A stretch of DNA of 64,000 nucleotides from Melittangium boletus DSM 14713 (GCF_002305855.1 NZ_CP022163.1:9553765-9617764), one strand, 5' to 3'. Positions 16,880 through 25,914 are shown, counted from the first letter of the stretch. Notes: generated by a model not told the origin, from the sequence alone. A program made the numbers and translations.

Positions 16880-17666
16880 GCTCCTCGCGGATCTTCTTCA
16901 CGGAGCGCGCCGGCTCGCCCTTGAGCGTATTGGCCACGACACTGGGCAGGCGGCGCAGGATCATGCCGGGCGTGACCCAACGCGAGCTGATGCTCCAGGA
17001 GAACTCGAGTCCCGACACCCGGTGGAACCAACCATAGGGGAGGTACATCACCTCGCCCGGTTCGATCACGAAATCGAACCTGGGCTTGACGGGCTCGTGG
17101 GCGAGGATCGTCTCAAGATCATCCCCCCGGCCATTGCGCTCGTGGGCGATGTACTCGGGGACATAGTCCCGGTAGAGGGCGTAATCGATAGCGGGCTCGA
17201 GGGCGGAGATCGCATCCGGTGAGTAGAGCTGGAACCGCTTGCGGCCGATGACCTGGCAGAAGAGGTTCTCCGAATAGTCACAGTGCAAGGGAGTGCGGGT
17301 CCCCGCCGGACCGATCCAGGTCTCCGTCCGGCGCAGCAGCTCGAATCGGTAGTAATCGGGCAGCGAGAAGTCCTTGGCCAGCCCGGGGATTTCCTCGATC
17401 GGAACGCTCAAATACTCGATGCGCCCGTTCGCCAGGGCGTCCTTCATCTTCGCGATCCAATCGCGAACGGACAGCTGCTTTCCCTTCAGGAGAACCGAGC
17501 CGTGCTGCCGCTCGAGCCAGTCGAGGTTCCACGCCGACCAGGCGGACCAATCGGCCATGGCCCGAGTGAACAAGACCGGCCGGGACACGCTCATGAACTC
17601 GCGAACGAACTCCTCATGGGAGGGGAAGGTGTCCCGCCTCTCGATGTCGCCAACAAAGGATTGCAA
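16857..17666 (-). CDS. Cupin/JmjC-type Fe(II)/2-oxoglutarate hydroxylase
   Basis: 269 residues of the cupin_8/JmjC family. Metal ligands are visible as His128 and Asp130 in LHCDYSENL and His215 in YLPYGWFHRV; a 2-oxoglutarate-binding lysine is likely in GRKRFQLYS. Relatives hydroxylate Asp/Asn/Lys/Arg side chains in proteins, and some act on free or carrier-bound amino acids in antibiotic pathways. TTG 17666 is preceded by a strong GAGGGGG site; no ATG lies upstream in frame. It is a candidate tailoring enzyme for the lipopeptide, but it may be unrelated because it sits at the cluster edge. Confidence 0.85.
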   Translation of the reverse strand: MQSFVGDIERRDTFPSHEEFVREFMSVSRPVLFTRAMADWSAWSAWNLDWLERQHGSVLLKGKQLSVRDWIAKMKDALANGRIEYLSVPIEEIPGLAKDFSLPDYYRFELLRRTETWIGPAGTRTPLHCDYSENLFCQVIGRKRFQLYSPDAISALEPAIDYALYRDYVPEYIAHERNGRGDDLETILAHEPVKPRFDFVIEPGEVMYLPYGWFHRVSGLEFSWSISSRWVTPGMILRRLPSVVANTLKGEPARSVKKIREELTRSNAP

Positions 17667-17735
17667 ACCGCCCCCTCGGATAAACAGATTTCAACGGAAA
17701 TCATGACATCCGCGAGTGAGGGGTGTCAATCGACC

Positions 17736-20309
17736 TCAGCGCTCGGAGCGGGAGGCCACCACCTGCTCCATCGCCCGTTCGATCTGCGACAGCGCATAGG
17801 GTTTGGGCAGGACCACCACGTTCTTCATCTGCTCCCACCCCTCGGTGGCATTGCCATAGCCAGAGGCGATGATGACGCGCAGCCCGGGACGCCGGCGCAG
17901 GGCCTCGCGCGCCAGCTCCACGCCCGACATGCCCGGCAGGCTCACGTCCGTGAACAGCACGTCGAACTCGTCCACGGACAGCGCACCCCGGGCCTCCTCG
18001 GCGTTCGACACGGCCAGCACGTCATGCCCGAGAATGCCCAACAACTCATAGGCGGAGGTGCGGATGTCCTCGTCGTCCTCCACGAGCAACACGCGCAGAC
18101 GCGCCTTCTTCGGAGGCTCGGGCGGGCGCTCGGCACGCGCCCGCTGCCGGCTGGCCTGCTGCTCCTTCTGAAGGAGCCGCTGCTGGCGGTTGCGCAACAG
18201 TTGCCGCAGCTTGCGCGCCAGATCCTCACGCCGGTAGGGCTTGCCCAGCAGGTTGACGCCCGGATCGAGCCGGCCGCCGTGCACGATGGCGTTCTCCGTG
18301 TAACCCGACGTGAAGAGCACCTCGATCTCCGGCAGCACCGCCTTGGCCTGCCTGGCGAGTTCCGGACTGCGCACGGGGCCCGGCATCACCACGTCGGTGA
18401 ACAGCAGATCGACGGACACTCCACTCTGAATGATGGCCAACGCGCTCTGTCCATCCGCGGCCTTGAGCACCCGGTAGCCCAGCTCGGAGAGCATCTCCAC
18501 CGCCGTGGTACGAACCTCCACGTCGTCCTCCACCACCAGGATGGTCTCGGTCCCGCCCTCGATGGGTCCCGTCGGAACGTCGACCTGCTCCGCCTCGGTC
18601 TGGAAGGCGCGCGGCAGGTAGATCTTCAGCGTCGTGCCATGCCCCACCTCGCTGTAGATCTTGACGTGGCCCCCCGTCTGCTTGACGAAGCCGTACACCA
18701 TGCTCAAGCCCAGGCCCGTGCCACGGCCCTCGGGCTTGGTGGTGAAGAACGGCTCGAAGGCCCGCTCCAACACCTCGGGAGGCATGCCGCTGCCTGTGTC
18801 GGAGATCGCCAGGAGCACGTACTGGCCGGGAACCACCTCCGAGTGAAGCTGGGCGTAGTGGTCATCCAGACTGGCATTGCTCACCTCGAGGGTCAGCTTC
18901 CCGGTGTTCGCCATCGCGTCCCGGGCATTGATGGCCAGGTTGAGGATGACGTTCTCGAGCTGGTTGGGGTCCGCGAACGTATTCCACAACCCGCCGGAGA
19001 TCACCGTCTCGACCTCGATGTCCTCGCCGAGCGAGCGCCGCAGCAAGTCATCCATGCCGCGCACCAGTCGGCCCAGGTTGATGACCGAGGGTTCGAGCGG
19101 CTGACGCCGGGCGAAGGAGAGCAGCTGGGAGGCGAGCTTCGCACCTCGCTCCACGGCGCCGATCGCGGCCTGTAGCCGCCGCTGGCCCTGTTCGCGGCCC
19201 GCCACCTCGCGTTGCAAGAGCTGGAGATTGCCGGAGATGACCTGCAACAGGTTGTTGAAGTCATGCGCCACGCCGCCCGTGAGCTTGCCCACCGCCTCCA
19301 TCTTCTGGGACTGGCGCAGGGCGGCCTCGGTCTGCGCGAGCGCCTGGGTGCGCTCATGCACCAGTTCCTCGAGATGGTCGCGGTAGCGGCGCAGCTCCTC
19401 CTCGGCGCGCTTCTGCTCGGAGATGTCGTTGCCCTGCACGAAGACGCCGATGATGCTCCCGTCGGGCTCCACGATGGGCTGATACACGAAGTCGAGGTAC
19501 GTGTCCGTGAGGGGGGCGCCCGGTGTCCGCTGCAGGCGCACGAGCATGCCACGGCCGACGAACGGCTCGCCGGTATCCATCACCCGATGCAACAGTTCCG
19601 GAAGGCCCTGCTCCACCACCTCCGGCAGCGCATCCACGACGCGCTTGCCGAGCACGTTCCGGTGACCCACGGTCTGCTCATAGGCGGGGTTGGTCAGCTC
19701 GAACACCAGCTCGCGGCCCCGCAGGATGGCCACGAACCCAGGAGCCTGCTCGAACAGACGGCGCAGGTGACGGCGCTCCTCGTCCAGGGTCCGATTGACC
19801 TCCTGGACGCTGCGAGCCCGAGCGAGGATTCCCGCCTGGAGCTGCTCCTGCGGCGGCCCTTCCTCGAAAGCGAACTGGGCGGCCCGCGCATTGCGCTTGA
19901 GCTGCTGCAACTCCGTCACGTCCACGGTGTGCTGGAGGATGAAGGCCACCTCGCCCCGCTCATCCAGCAGGGGCGTGTGGGTGGCACTCCAGAAGCGGTC
20001 CTGGACGACAATGCCCTCGGGCGTCTGCATCGGCACCCGATAGGGAATGAGCGCCAGCGTGTCTGGCGCCCGCCGGGCCAACACCCGCTCGAAGGAGTCG
20101 CGCAACATGCGCGCGCTGACGTTGGCGGGATCCTGCGGATCATGGGGGAACGCCGATAGGATGTGCCGACCCACCAGGTCCTCCAGCCGGCTCGCCGTCA
20201 CCCGGAGGTAGGCCTCGTTCGCCGCGACATAACGCAGCTCACGATCCAGCACCATGTAGGGATTGGGCGATAGGGCGAAGAGCCTCTTGTAATCGATGGT
20301 GTCGGACAT
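17736..20309 (-). CDS. PAS-PAS hybrid histidine kinase with two C-terminal receiver domains
   Basis: 857 residues. Two PAS sensor domains (about 10-135 and 195-310), a coiled coil, then a HisKA domain with the phospho-accepting His in GGVAHDFNNLL (near 347) and a HATPase with NLAINARDAM, DTGSGM and GTGLGLSMVYG. Two receivers follow: ILVVEDD with phospho-Asp in LLFTDVVMPG (near 637), and VLLVEDD with Asp in VLFTDVSLPG (near 787), separated by a charged Gln/Arg-rich linker. There is no membrane segment, so it is cytosolic. ATG 20309 has GGAG before it. No DNA-binding output is present, so a partner regulator must exist elsewhere. Its ligand is unknown. Confidence 0.92.
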   Translation of the reverse strand: MSDTIDYKRLFALSPNPYMVLDRELRYVAANEAYLRVTASRLEDLVGRHILSAFPHDPQDPANVSARMLRDSFERVLARRAPDTLALIPYRVPMQTPEGIVVQDRFWSATHTPLLDERGEVAFILQHTVDVTELQQLKRNARAAQFAFEEGPPQEQLQAGILARARSVQEVNRTLDEERRHLRRLFEQAPGFVAILRGRELVFELTNPAYEQTVGHRNVLGKRVVDALPEVVEQGLPELLHRVMDTGEPFVGRGMLVRLQRTPGAPLTDTYLDFVYQPIVEPDGSIIGVFVQGNDISEQKRAEEELRRYRDHLEELVHERTQALAQTEAALRQSQKMEAVGKLTGGVAHDFNNLLQVISGNLQLLQREVAGREQGQRRLQAAIGAVERGAKLASQLLSFARRQPLEPSVINLGRLVRGMDDLLRRSLGEDIEVETVISGGLWNTFADPNQLENVILNLAINARDAMANTGKLTLEVSNASLDDHYAQLHSEVVPGQYVLLAISDTGSGMPPEVLERAFEPFFTTKPEGRGTGLGLSMVYGFVKQTGGHVKIYSEVGHGTTLKIYLPRAFQTEAEQVDVPTGPIEGGTETILVVEDDVEVRTTAVEMLSELGYRVLKAADGQSALAIIQSGVSVDLLFTDVVMPGPVRSPELARQAKAVLPEIEVLFTSGYTENAIVHGGRLDPGVNLLGKPYRREDLARKLRQLLRNRQQRLLQKEQQASRQRARAERPPEPPKKARLRVLLVEDDEDIRTSAYELLGILGHDVLAVSNAEEARGALSVDEFDVLFTDVSLPGMSGVELAREALRRRPGLRVIIASGYGNATEGWEQMKNVVVLPKPYALSQIERAMEQVVASRSER

Positions 20310-20736
20310 GCGCTCCACGAGGGCCAATGCCCTCCGCTCCCTTCCCGGCCGCCACACGGAATCGGCCCCGTGACTTTTTACACAAACCTGATGCCGCCGC
20401 GTCATCAACAGAGACGACACGACGAATCGTTCATGAGTGCACATCAACCTGATGCGCGGGGAAACTCTTCCGGCGAGGGAGCCACTTCATGCAGTAGGCG
20501 GAACATTCCGCTCACCCAGCAGGTCGCCTCCTGCCCAAGCGAGTGTTCCACCTGGAGGGTGCGCCCCTGGAAGTCAAACGCGTGCGAGCCCTCGCCGAGC
20601 CGCTCGGTCACCTCCCTGTCCTCGCGGGAGGCATTTTCGTGACCCCGCGCGTCATCACGGCGCTTTGTTGGCGCCTGGACGTGCGCCGGACAAATTCCTG
20701 GTTAGGCTGATTTACCCTGTCCCAAGGAACGACACC
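20310..20736. other. Intergenic region, no gene seen
   Basis: A 427-base gap between the divergent kinase and the small membrane gene. Open frames here lack ribosome sites and protein-like composition. The ten-base word AACCTGATGC occurs twice in direct orientation (near 20387 and 20446), which might be a regulator half-site pair. Nothing else stands out. Confidence 0.4.
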
Positions 20737-20928
20737 GTGAGCGCTCTTCTCATCCGTCTGGTCTGTGGTCTGCTCTTCGCCGCGCTGGTGCTCGGTGCGG
20801 TGGCCCACCCCCCGCAGGACCTCAGCCAGGGGCTGGGCATGCTCCTGCCCGGAGGAATGCTGCTGGGCTACGCCCTCCGGGGTCCGCGCCGCTCCATGCT
20901 TCCGAAGCGCAAGCCGTCTCAGGGCTGA
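20737..20928 (+). CDS. Small two-helix membrane protein
   Basis: 63 residues starting at GTG 20737 with AAGGA eight bases upstream. Two hydrophobic stretches (LIRLVCGLLFAALVLGAVA and LGMLLPGGMLLGYAL) flank a short acidic loop, and the tail is basic (GPRRSMLPKRKP), implying cytosolic ends. Codon third positions are GC-rich like real genes here. It overlaps the SGNH hydrolase gene by ten bases tail to tail. Function unknown. Confidence 0.6.
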   Translation: MSALLIRLVCGLLFAALVLGAVAHPPQDLSQGLGMLLPGGMLLGYALRGPRRSMLPKRKPSQG

Positions 20929-21737
20929 ATGAACACCAGGGGAACCAGGGACAGGTTGGACTCTGGCTCGCGGCAGACCGCGGGTTCGGGAGGAGGCGCC
21001 TCGACGGGCTCGTTCAGGAGCCGAGAGACCTCTGGGTGGACCTTGCTCGCGAAGTAGCGGCCCCCCGCCAGGGTGAAGTGGACCCCGTCCTCCATCCGCA
21101 GCCGCATGGGTTTGCGAAAACCCTCGACCGGGGCCTCCTTCAGCAACTGCCCCTTGGCGTCGGTGAAGAACGGCCGGGTGTCCAGATGCACCGCGCCACC
21201 CTGGGCTGAAACCGCCTCCCGCAGGATCGCGCGGATGATCCCCAGCTTGCGCTCGAAGCGAGGCAGGCCGGTCACGGGCAACTCCACCCAGAGCACCCGG
21301 CGGCCCGGCGCCGCCAGCACGCGCAGGAAGTCATCGACGCGTTGGCGGTACATGGCGCTCCAATCGGCGGCGCCCCATTGGGCCTTCGCCTTGCCCTGGC
21401 CATCCGTGAGCCCCTGCCCGTCATTGCCTCCCATGATGACGACGACGAGGTCGGGCCGGTGCCGCTCCACCTCCTCGCGTCCCACCTGCATCCAGTCGAA
21501 GAAGTCCGGGCGCGCCAGCCCCGTGGAGGACTTCGCCCGCCGCACCGCGTGGATGCCGGGCTGCCCGTTCAAGCGCTCCTCGAGCGATTCCCCGAAGCTG
21601 GTGACGATCAGGCTGTCCCCGAGCAGGAGCACCGTCCGGGGCTTCGAGACGAGTTCCTCCTGGGACTCCCGCGCCCATGACGGGACGGCGGACAGGAGCA
21701 CCAGGCACATGAGCACACGAACGAGGGGGTTCTCCAT
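20919..21737 (-). CDS. Exported SGNH/GDSL-family hydrolase (DUF459-like)
   Basis: 272 residues with a signal peptide ending near SWA-RES. SGNH blocks are visible: LLLGDSLIVT (nucleophile Ser), the Asn in MGGNDGQ, and the Asp/His dyad DGVHFT near residue 230. Relatives act as esterases or remove or add O-acetyl groups on envelope sugars. A Pro/Glu-rich tail follows the catalytic domain. The start is ATG 21737 without a clear ribosome site. It stands alone and convergent with the small membrane gene, so its substrate cannot be guessed from context. Confidence 0.84.
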   Translation of the reverse strand: MENPLVRVLMCLVLLSAVPSWARESQEELVSKPRTVLLLGDSLIVTSFGESLEERLNGQPGIHAVRRAKSSTGLARPDFFDWMQVGREEVERHRPDLVVVIMGGNDGQGLTDGQGKAKAQWGAADWSAMYRQRVDDFLRVLAAPGRRVLWVELPVTGLPRFERKLGIIRAILREAVSAQGGAVHLDTRPFFTDAKGQLLKEAPVEGFRKPMRLRMEDGVHFTLAGGRYFASKVHPEVSRLLNEPVEAPPPEPAVCREPESNLSLVPLVFIQP

Positions 21738-21793
21738 TCGCGGCGCACGCTACCTCGCCCGGAGGGAGGTTGAGAACCTCGACCCGCTGCCTC

Positions 21794-22606
21794 CTAGCCA
21801 GGCGAGGGAGACATGGCACCCTCGGGAAGCGCCGCGTCGACGAAGAAGAGCATGGGCGTCAGGAAGCGGAACCCCACCCGCTCGTAGATGCGGCCCGCCT
21901 CGGGCGACAGGGTGCTCAAGAAGAGCATGTCCACGCCTCGGGAGAAGGCCTCCCTCGCGACCCGGGACGTGATCGCGGTGCCCAGGCCCCTCTTGCGGAA
22001 GTCCTCGAGCGTGGCCACTCCCGCGAGCTCCGAAACGCCCAACGAAGGCGGCGAGAACAGTCCCACCGCCGCGGGCTGTCCTTCCACCCGCCCCAGCACC
22101 GCCACGCCCTCTCCCAGGTCCTCCATCGTCTTGGAGATCTCCTCCTCGGAGGGCGTGTAGACCTCATGCGGCACGAAGCCCATCCGAGCGATGCGGCAGT
22201 AGACGCGGAACTCCTCACGCGCGGAGTCCCGCGTCAGGACCGACAATTCGACCCCCTCGGGTGGCTCGATGGGCGTGAAGCGCTCGGGGGTGCAGATCAT
22301 GAGCCGCGCCTCGGCCTCCTGGCGGAAGCCCGTGTCGAGCAGCGCCTGGGCCAGCTCCGGTGCCAGCTCGGACACGTACTCGAAGCGCGGTGCCCTCCCC
22401 CGCGCCTCGAACACCGCGCGCAACCGCCGCAGGGGCTCGCGCACGTCCCCGGTCAGGGGCCCATCCGGGATGGCGTAGTTGAAGTAGATGAGGGGATCGC
22501 TCGGGTGCAGGTACGCCGTGAACGGCGCAACGGACACGGTCTCGTAACGTGCCGTGGCCATGTGGCGCATGGAGGCCTGCAGACGCGCGCTCAACCCCGT
22601 CGTCAT
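21794..22606 (-). CDS. GNAT family N-acetyltransferase
   Basis: 270 residues. The acetyl-CoA site is seen as ELAGVATLEDFRKRGLGTAITSRVARE (about 190-216; R/Q-x-x-G-x-G/A motif RKRGLG), followed by YERVGF near 245. The first about 120 residues form a second, degenerate GNAT-like half, as in many tandem GNATs. Its ATG overlaps the stop of the upstream methyltransferase (ATGA), so the two are translated together and may modify the same small molecule or protein. Substrate unknown. Confidence 0.85.
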   Translation of the reverse strand: MTTGLSARLQASMRHMATARYETVSVAPFTAYLHPSDPLIYFNYAIPDGPLTGDVREPLRRLRAVFEARGRAPRFEYVSELAPELAQALLDTGFRQEAEARLMICTPERFTPIEPPEGVELSVLTRDSAREEFRVYCRIARMGFVPHEVYTPSEEEISKTMEDLGEGVAVLGRVEGQPAAVGLFSPPSLGVSELAGVATLEDFRKRGLGTAITSRVAREAFSRGVDMLFLSTLSPEAGRIYERVGFRFLTPMLFFVDAALPEGAMSPSPG

Positions 22607-23385
22607 GGCTTCACGGCCCGGGTGGCGCAGAAGGTGGACAGGTACTCGGACTGCACATCCCCGCTGGAGTTCTTGTCATCGTAGAAGCCCGCGAGCAGGA
22701 AGCCCGCGTCGAGCTGCCCCCCAATCTGATCCTCCAACGAGTGCGCCACGCACAGGAGATCGCCCACATCGGTATAGCGGCGGCGCTCCTCCTCCGTGAG
22801 ACTCGTCAGGTCCGAGTAGGGCATGCGGTACTTGAGCCGCAGCTCCCCCTTCGCCTCCAGGTCCGGATCGAAGAGGTAGCGGATCGGCTGGGAGAAGCCC
22901 GAGAGCAGGACTCCCCCGGGCCGCAACACCCGGAAGGCCTCGCGCCACACGGGCCGGATCTCGGACACGAAGCCATTGGAGCAGGGATGGAAGATGAGAT
23001 CGAAGCTGCCGTCGGCGAAGACCGACAGGTCGCGCATGTCTCCTTCCACGAGGCGGATGGACAAGCCCTCGCGCTCGGCCACCAGACGATCCTGCGCGAG
23101 CTGCGCGGGCGAATTGTCGAACATCGTCACGCGGGCGCCGACGGCGGCGAGCACCGGTCCCTGTTGCCCTCCCGCGCTCGCCAGGCCCAACACGTCCTTG
23201 CCCGCGAGCGGGCCGAACCAGGCGTGAGGCACGGGCTTGCTCGGCGTGAGCACCACGCTCCACTCGCCCCGGCGCGCGGCGGCGATCACCTCGGGCCCCA
23301 CGGGCACCGTCCACCGGTTGCCCGCGGCCACCTGCCGGTCCCAGGCCTCGCGGTTGTACTTCCTCAGGTCGATGTCGTGCTTCAT
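22603..23385 (-). CDS. Class I SAM-dependent methyltransferase
   Basis: 260 residues. Motif I is VLGLASAGGQQGPVLAAVGA, a variant of the usual ExGxGxG, followed by VTMFDNSPAQL (SAM ribose-binding Asp) and EGDMRDLSVFADGSFDLIFHP (motif post-II). The FRVLRPGGVLLSGF strand is typical. ATG 23385 has GGGGAGG upstream; an in-frame ATG 23397 contains that site. Sequences of this type are often annotated as SAM methyltransferase with an N-terminal WNxxV region (here YNREAWDRQV). It is coupled to the GNAT gene. Substrate unknown. Confidence 0.87.
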   Translation of the reverse strand: MKHDIDLRKYNREAWDRQVAAGNRWTVPVGPEVIAAARRGEWSVVLTPSKPVPHAWFGPLAGKDVLGLASAGGQQGPVLAAVGARVTMFDNSPAQLAQDRLVAEREGLSIRLVEGDMRDLSVFADGSFDLIFHPCSNGFVSEIRPVWREAFRVLRPGGVLLSGFSQPIRYLFDPDLEAKGELRLKYRMPYSDLTSLTEEERRRYTDVGDLLCVAHSLEDQIGGQLDAGFLLAGFYDDKNSSGDVQSEYLSTFCATRAVKP

Positions 23386-23487
23386 GTCCTCCCCCATGAC
23401 CGCTCCTTGTCCAACACTCAAGCCGGGGGGCGAGCTGATATCACACTTCACGCCGCCATCGGTCCGGTGAGGGGCTATGAATCCTCC

Positions 23488-24489
23488 ATGCCCATGTCTC
23501 GCTCTCTGCCCATCCTCGCGCTGCTGCTGTGCGCCGTGCCCGCCATCGCCCAGGAGGGCAAGCCTCCCGAGCCCCTTGGCATCGCGCTCGAGGGCTACCC
23601 CTCCCCCGCCCCCGTCCGCTACCTGCCCGTCACGATCCAGGGACAGGATCTGCGCATGGCCTATATGGACGTGCCCGCCACGGGAAAGGCCAATGGCCGC
23701 ACCGTCCTGCTGCTGCACGGCAAGAACTTCTTCGGAGCCTACTGGCGCGACACCCTGAGCGCGCTCAGCCAGGCGGGCTACCGCGTCGTCGTCCCGGATC
23801 AGCTCGGCTTCGGCCGCTCCTCCAAGCCCGCCATCGACTACAGCTTCCACCTGCTGGCCACCCAGACGAAGAAGCTGCTGGATCAACTCGGGGTCCAGAA
23901 GGTGGCCGTGGTGGGCCACTCCATGGGCGGCATGCTCGCCACCCGCTTCGCGCGCCTGTTCCCCGAGGCCACCACGCAGCTCGTGCTGGAGAACCCCATC
24001 GGCCTCGAGGACTACCGTGAGCTCGTGCCGTGGCGCTCCACCGAGGAGCTGTATCGGGGCCAGCTCGACGTCACCGAGGAGTCGGTGCGCAAGTACCAGA
24101 AGACGTACTACGTGACGTGGCGCCCCGAGTACGAGGAGTGGGTGCGGATTCCCTTCCGCCAGTCGCTGAGCGCCGAGTACCCGCGGCTCGCGTGGGTGTC
24201 CGCGGCCACCGAGCAGATGATCTACCAACAGCCCGTGGTGCATGAGTTCCCCCTGGTGAAGGTGCCCGTGTTGCTCGTCATCGGACAGGCGGATCGGACC
24301 ACGATCGGCCGCGCGCGCCTGTCTCCCGAGGCGCTGACGAAGCTCGGCCAGTACCCGGAGCTGGGCAGGCGCGCCGCCCGGGCCTTCCCCCAGGCCACGC
24401 TGGTGGAGATTCCCAACGTGGGGCACATCCCCCACTTCGAGGCTCCCGAGAAGTGGCGCGAGGCGCTGCTCGGTTTCCTCGGGAAGTAG
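23488..24489 (+). CDS. Exported alpha/beta hydrolase
   Basis: 333 residues with a cleavable signal (LPILALLLCAVPAIAQEG). Catalytic triad: Ser in VVGHSMGGM, Asp in VIGQADRTT and His in NVGHIPHFE; the oxyanion region is LLLHGKNFFGAYW. This is the common carboxyl-ester/epoxide/haloalkane-type fold, and the periplasmic or extracellular location suggests scavenging. ATG 23488 or 23494 could serve as start. It is divergent from the methyltransferase (102-base gap). Confidence 0.86.
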   Translation: MPMSRSLPILALLLCAVPAIAQEGKPPEPLGIALEGYPSPAPVRYLPVTIQGQDLRMAYMDVPATGKANGRTVLLLHGKNFFGAYWRDTLSALSQAGYRVVVPDQLGFGRSSKPAIDYSFHLLATQTKKLLDQLGVQKVAVVGHSMGGMLATRFARLFPEATTQLVLENPIGLEDYRELVPWRSTEELYRGQLDVTEESVRKYQKTYYVTWRPEYEEWVRIPFRQSLSAEYPRLAWVSAATEQMIYQQPVVHEFPLVKVPVLLVIGQADRTTIGRARLSPEALTKLGQYPELGRRAARAFPQATLVEIPNVGHIPHFEAPEKWREALLGFLGK

Positions 24490-24522
24490 GACCCGCTCCG
24501 CGGTGAAGCCAGGGGGCTCCGC

Positions 24523-24569
24523 TATAACGGATGCATGGAGCTTGTACCTTCGAGCAAGCATCCGTTATA
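24523..24569. repeat. 12-bp perfect inverted repeat with inner stem
   Basis: TATAACGGATGC at 24523-24534 is repeated inverted as GCATCCGTTATA at 24558-24569, separated by 23 bases that contain a weaker GCTTG/CAAGC pair. The arms are much less GC-rich than the surroundings. There is no T run, so it is a poor intrinsic terminator. It could be an operator, an mRNA hairpin before the porin gene, or a small mobile-element remnant. Confidence 0.7.
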
Positions 24570-24690
24570 TTGGACACGCACATGATGGAAGCCCGCCGCC
24601 ACGGCTGTTGTCGCCCCTCCTTCCAGTAGCGCATCCCGCCCGGACACGAGCCCCGTGTCGACGCGGCGGGAGGCCCATGTCGCGCCCCCT

Positions 24691-25914
24691 ATGCCTTCGC
24701 ACCTTCCCGCGCGAGCCTCTCGCGCATCGAGTCTCCTGGTCGTGCTGTTGTTTGGGATGGGCACCGCCGCCCAGGCCCAGGACGCCACTTCGCCTCCACC
24801 GGAGAAGCCCTCCCCCACCATCACCGCGGAGCCCGGACGCGGAATCCTCATCAAGGCGAGTGAGCGCTACTCCCTCGGGATCCGGGCGCGCATCCAGTTG
24901 CGCGAGACGTTCCTCCACTTCGACGAGAGCGACACCAACGAGATCAACGTCAAGACGCTCCGTCTGGTCGTCCACGGCAACGTGCTGGCGCCCGAGCTGC
25001 GCTACACCATCCAGTTGGCCTTTGGTGGCCCCGACTTCGAGACGGGCAGCAGCTCGCCCATCTTCGATGCCTTCGTGGACTACACCCGCTGGCGCGACCT
25101 CAACCTCCGCGCGGGACAGTTCTTCGTGCCCTTCGATCGGGCCCGCACCATCCGCGAGTTCGCGCTCCAGATGGTCGACCGGCAACAGGTGGTACGCGAG
25201 CTGACGCTCGACCGCGACGTGGGCGTGATGCTCTCGTCCAACGATCTCTTCGGACTCAACGAGTGGCTGGGCTATCAGTTCTTCATCGGTGGAGGTGACG
25301 GGCGCAACCGCTACGTGGGCTACGTCCCCGGCCCCATCTCCGTCCTGCGGCTCACGCTGCGGCCCTTTGGCACGTTCGATGATGATCAGGAAGGCGACCT
25401 GACCCGCGCGGCGAGGCCCCGGTTGGCCCTGGGGGTCGCGGCCGCCTACAACGCGAACACCTCGCGCCGCAACAGCACCTACGGCACGGCGTTCACCGCC
25501 GGGACGACCAGCTACAGCCACCTCGCCGCGGATCTGGTGTTCAAGTACCGGGGCTTCTCGCTCCTCGCCGAGGGTCTGTGGCGCAAGGCGAAGGAGAACG
25601 AGATCGAGGGCACCGTCAATGGAGCGGTCATCCGGGAGCCGACCCGGTCGGGCTATGGCTACTTCGTGCAGGGTGGCCTGCTGGTGAATTCCCAGGTGGA
25701 GCTGACGGCGCGTTGGGAGGAGCTCTTCGCGCTCAAGGGGACGGATCCGCAGCTCGTGCAACTGGTCCAGACCCAGGGCAAGCAGGTGGGCGGCGGGCTC
25801 AACGTGTACCTCAATGGACACGCCTTCAAGCTGCAGGGGGACTACTTCTACATCTTCGGTCCCGAAGGCGCGGCGCGGCACCTCGCGCGGCTCCAGCTCG
25901 ACGCCAGCTTCTGA
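24691..25914 (+). CDS. Outer-membrane porin, phosphate-selective OprO/OprP type
   Basis: 407 residues with a signal peptide (SSLLVVLLFGMGTAAQA-QD). The mature part alternates hydrophobic and polar residues in many strands, as in a 16-strand barrel. It matches the porin O/P family in segments such as SLGIRARIQLRETF, TLRLVVHGNVLAPELRYTIQLAFG, AFVDYTRWRDLNLRAGQFFVPF and QMVDRQQVVRELTLDRDVGVML. It ends in LQLDASF, a C-terminal Phe expected of barrel proteins. ATG 24691 gives the clean signal; GTG 24655 is possible. Transported solute is unproven, since the family includes phosphate and other anion channels. Confidence 0.87.
   Translation: MPSHLPARASRASSLLVVLLFGMGTAAQAQDATSPPPEKPSPTITAEPGRGILIKASERYSLGIRARIQLRETFLHFDESDTNEINVKTLRLVVHGNVLAPELRYTIQLAFGGPDFETGSSSPIFDAFVDYTRWRDLNLRAGQFFVPFDRARTIREFALQMVDRQQVVRELTLDRDVGVMLSSNDLFGLNEWLGYQFFIGGGDGRNRYVGYVPGPISVLRLTLRPFGTFDDDQEGDLTRAARPRLALGVAAAYNANTSRRNSTYGTAFTAGTTSYSHLAADLVFKYRGFSLLAEGLWRKAKENEIEGTVNGAVIREPTRSGYGYFVQGGLLVNSQVELTARWEELFALKGTDPQLVQLVQTQGKQVGGGLNVYLNGHAFKLQGDYFYIFGPEGAARHLARLQLDASF

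Noticed and set aside
20370..20642. A 90-codon frame upstream of the small membrane gene.
   Set aside because: No ribosome site, no family pattern and Ser/Arg-rich composition; treated as intergenic.
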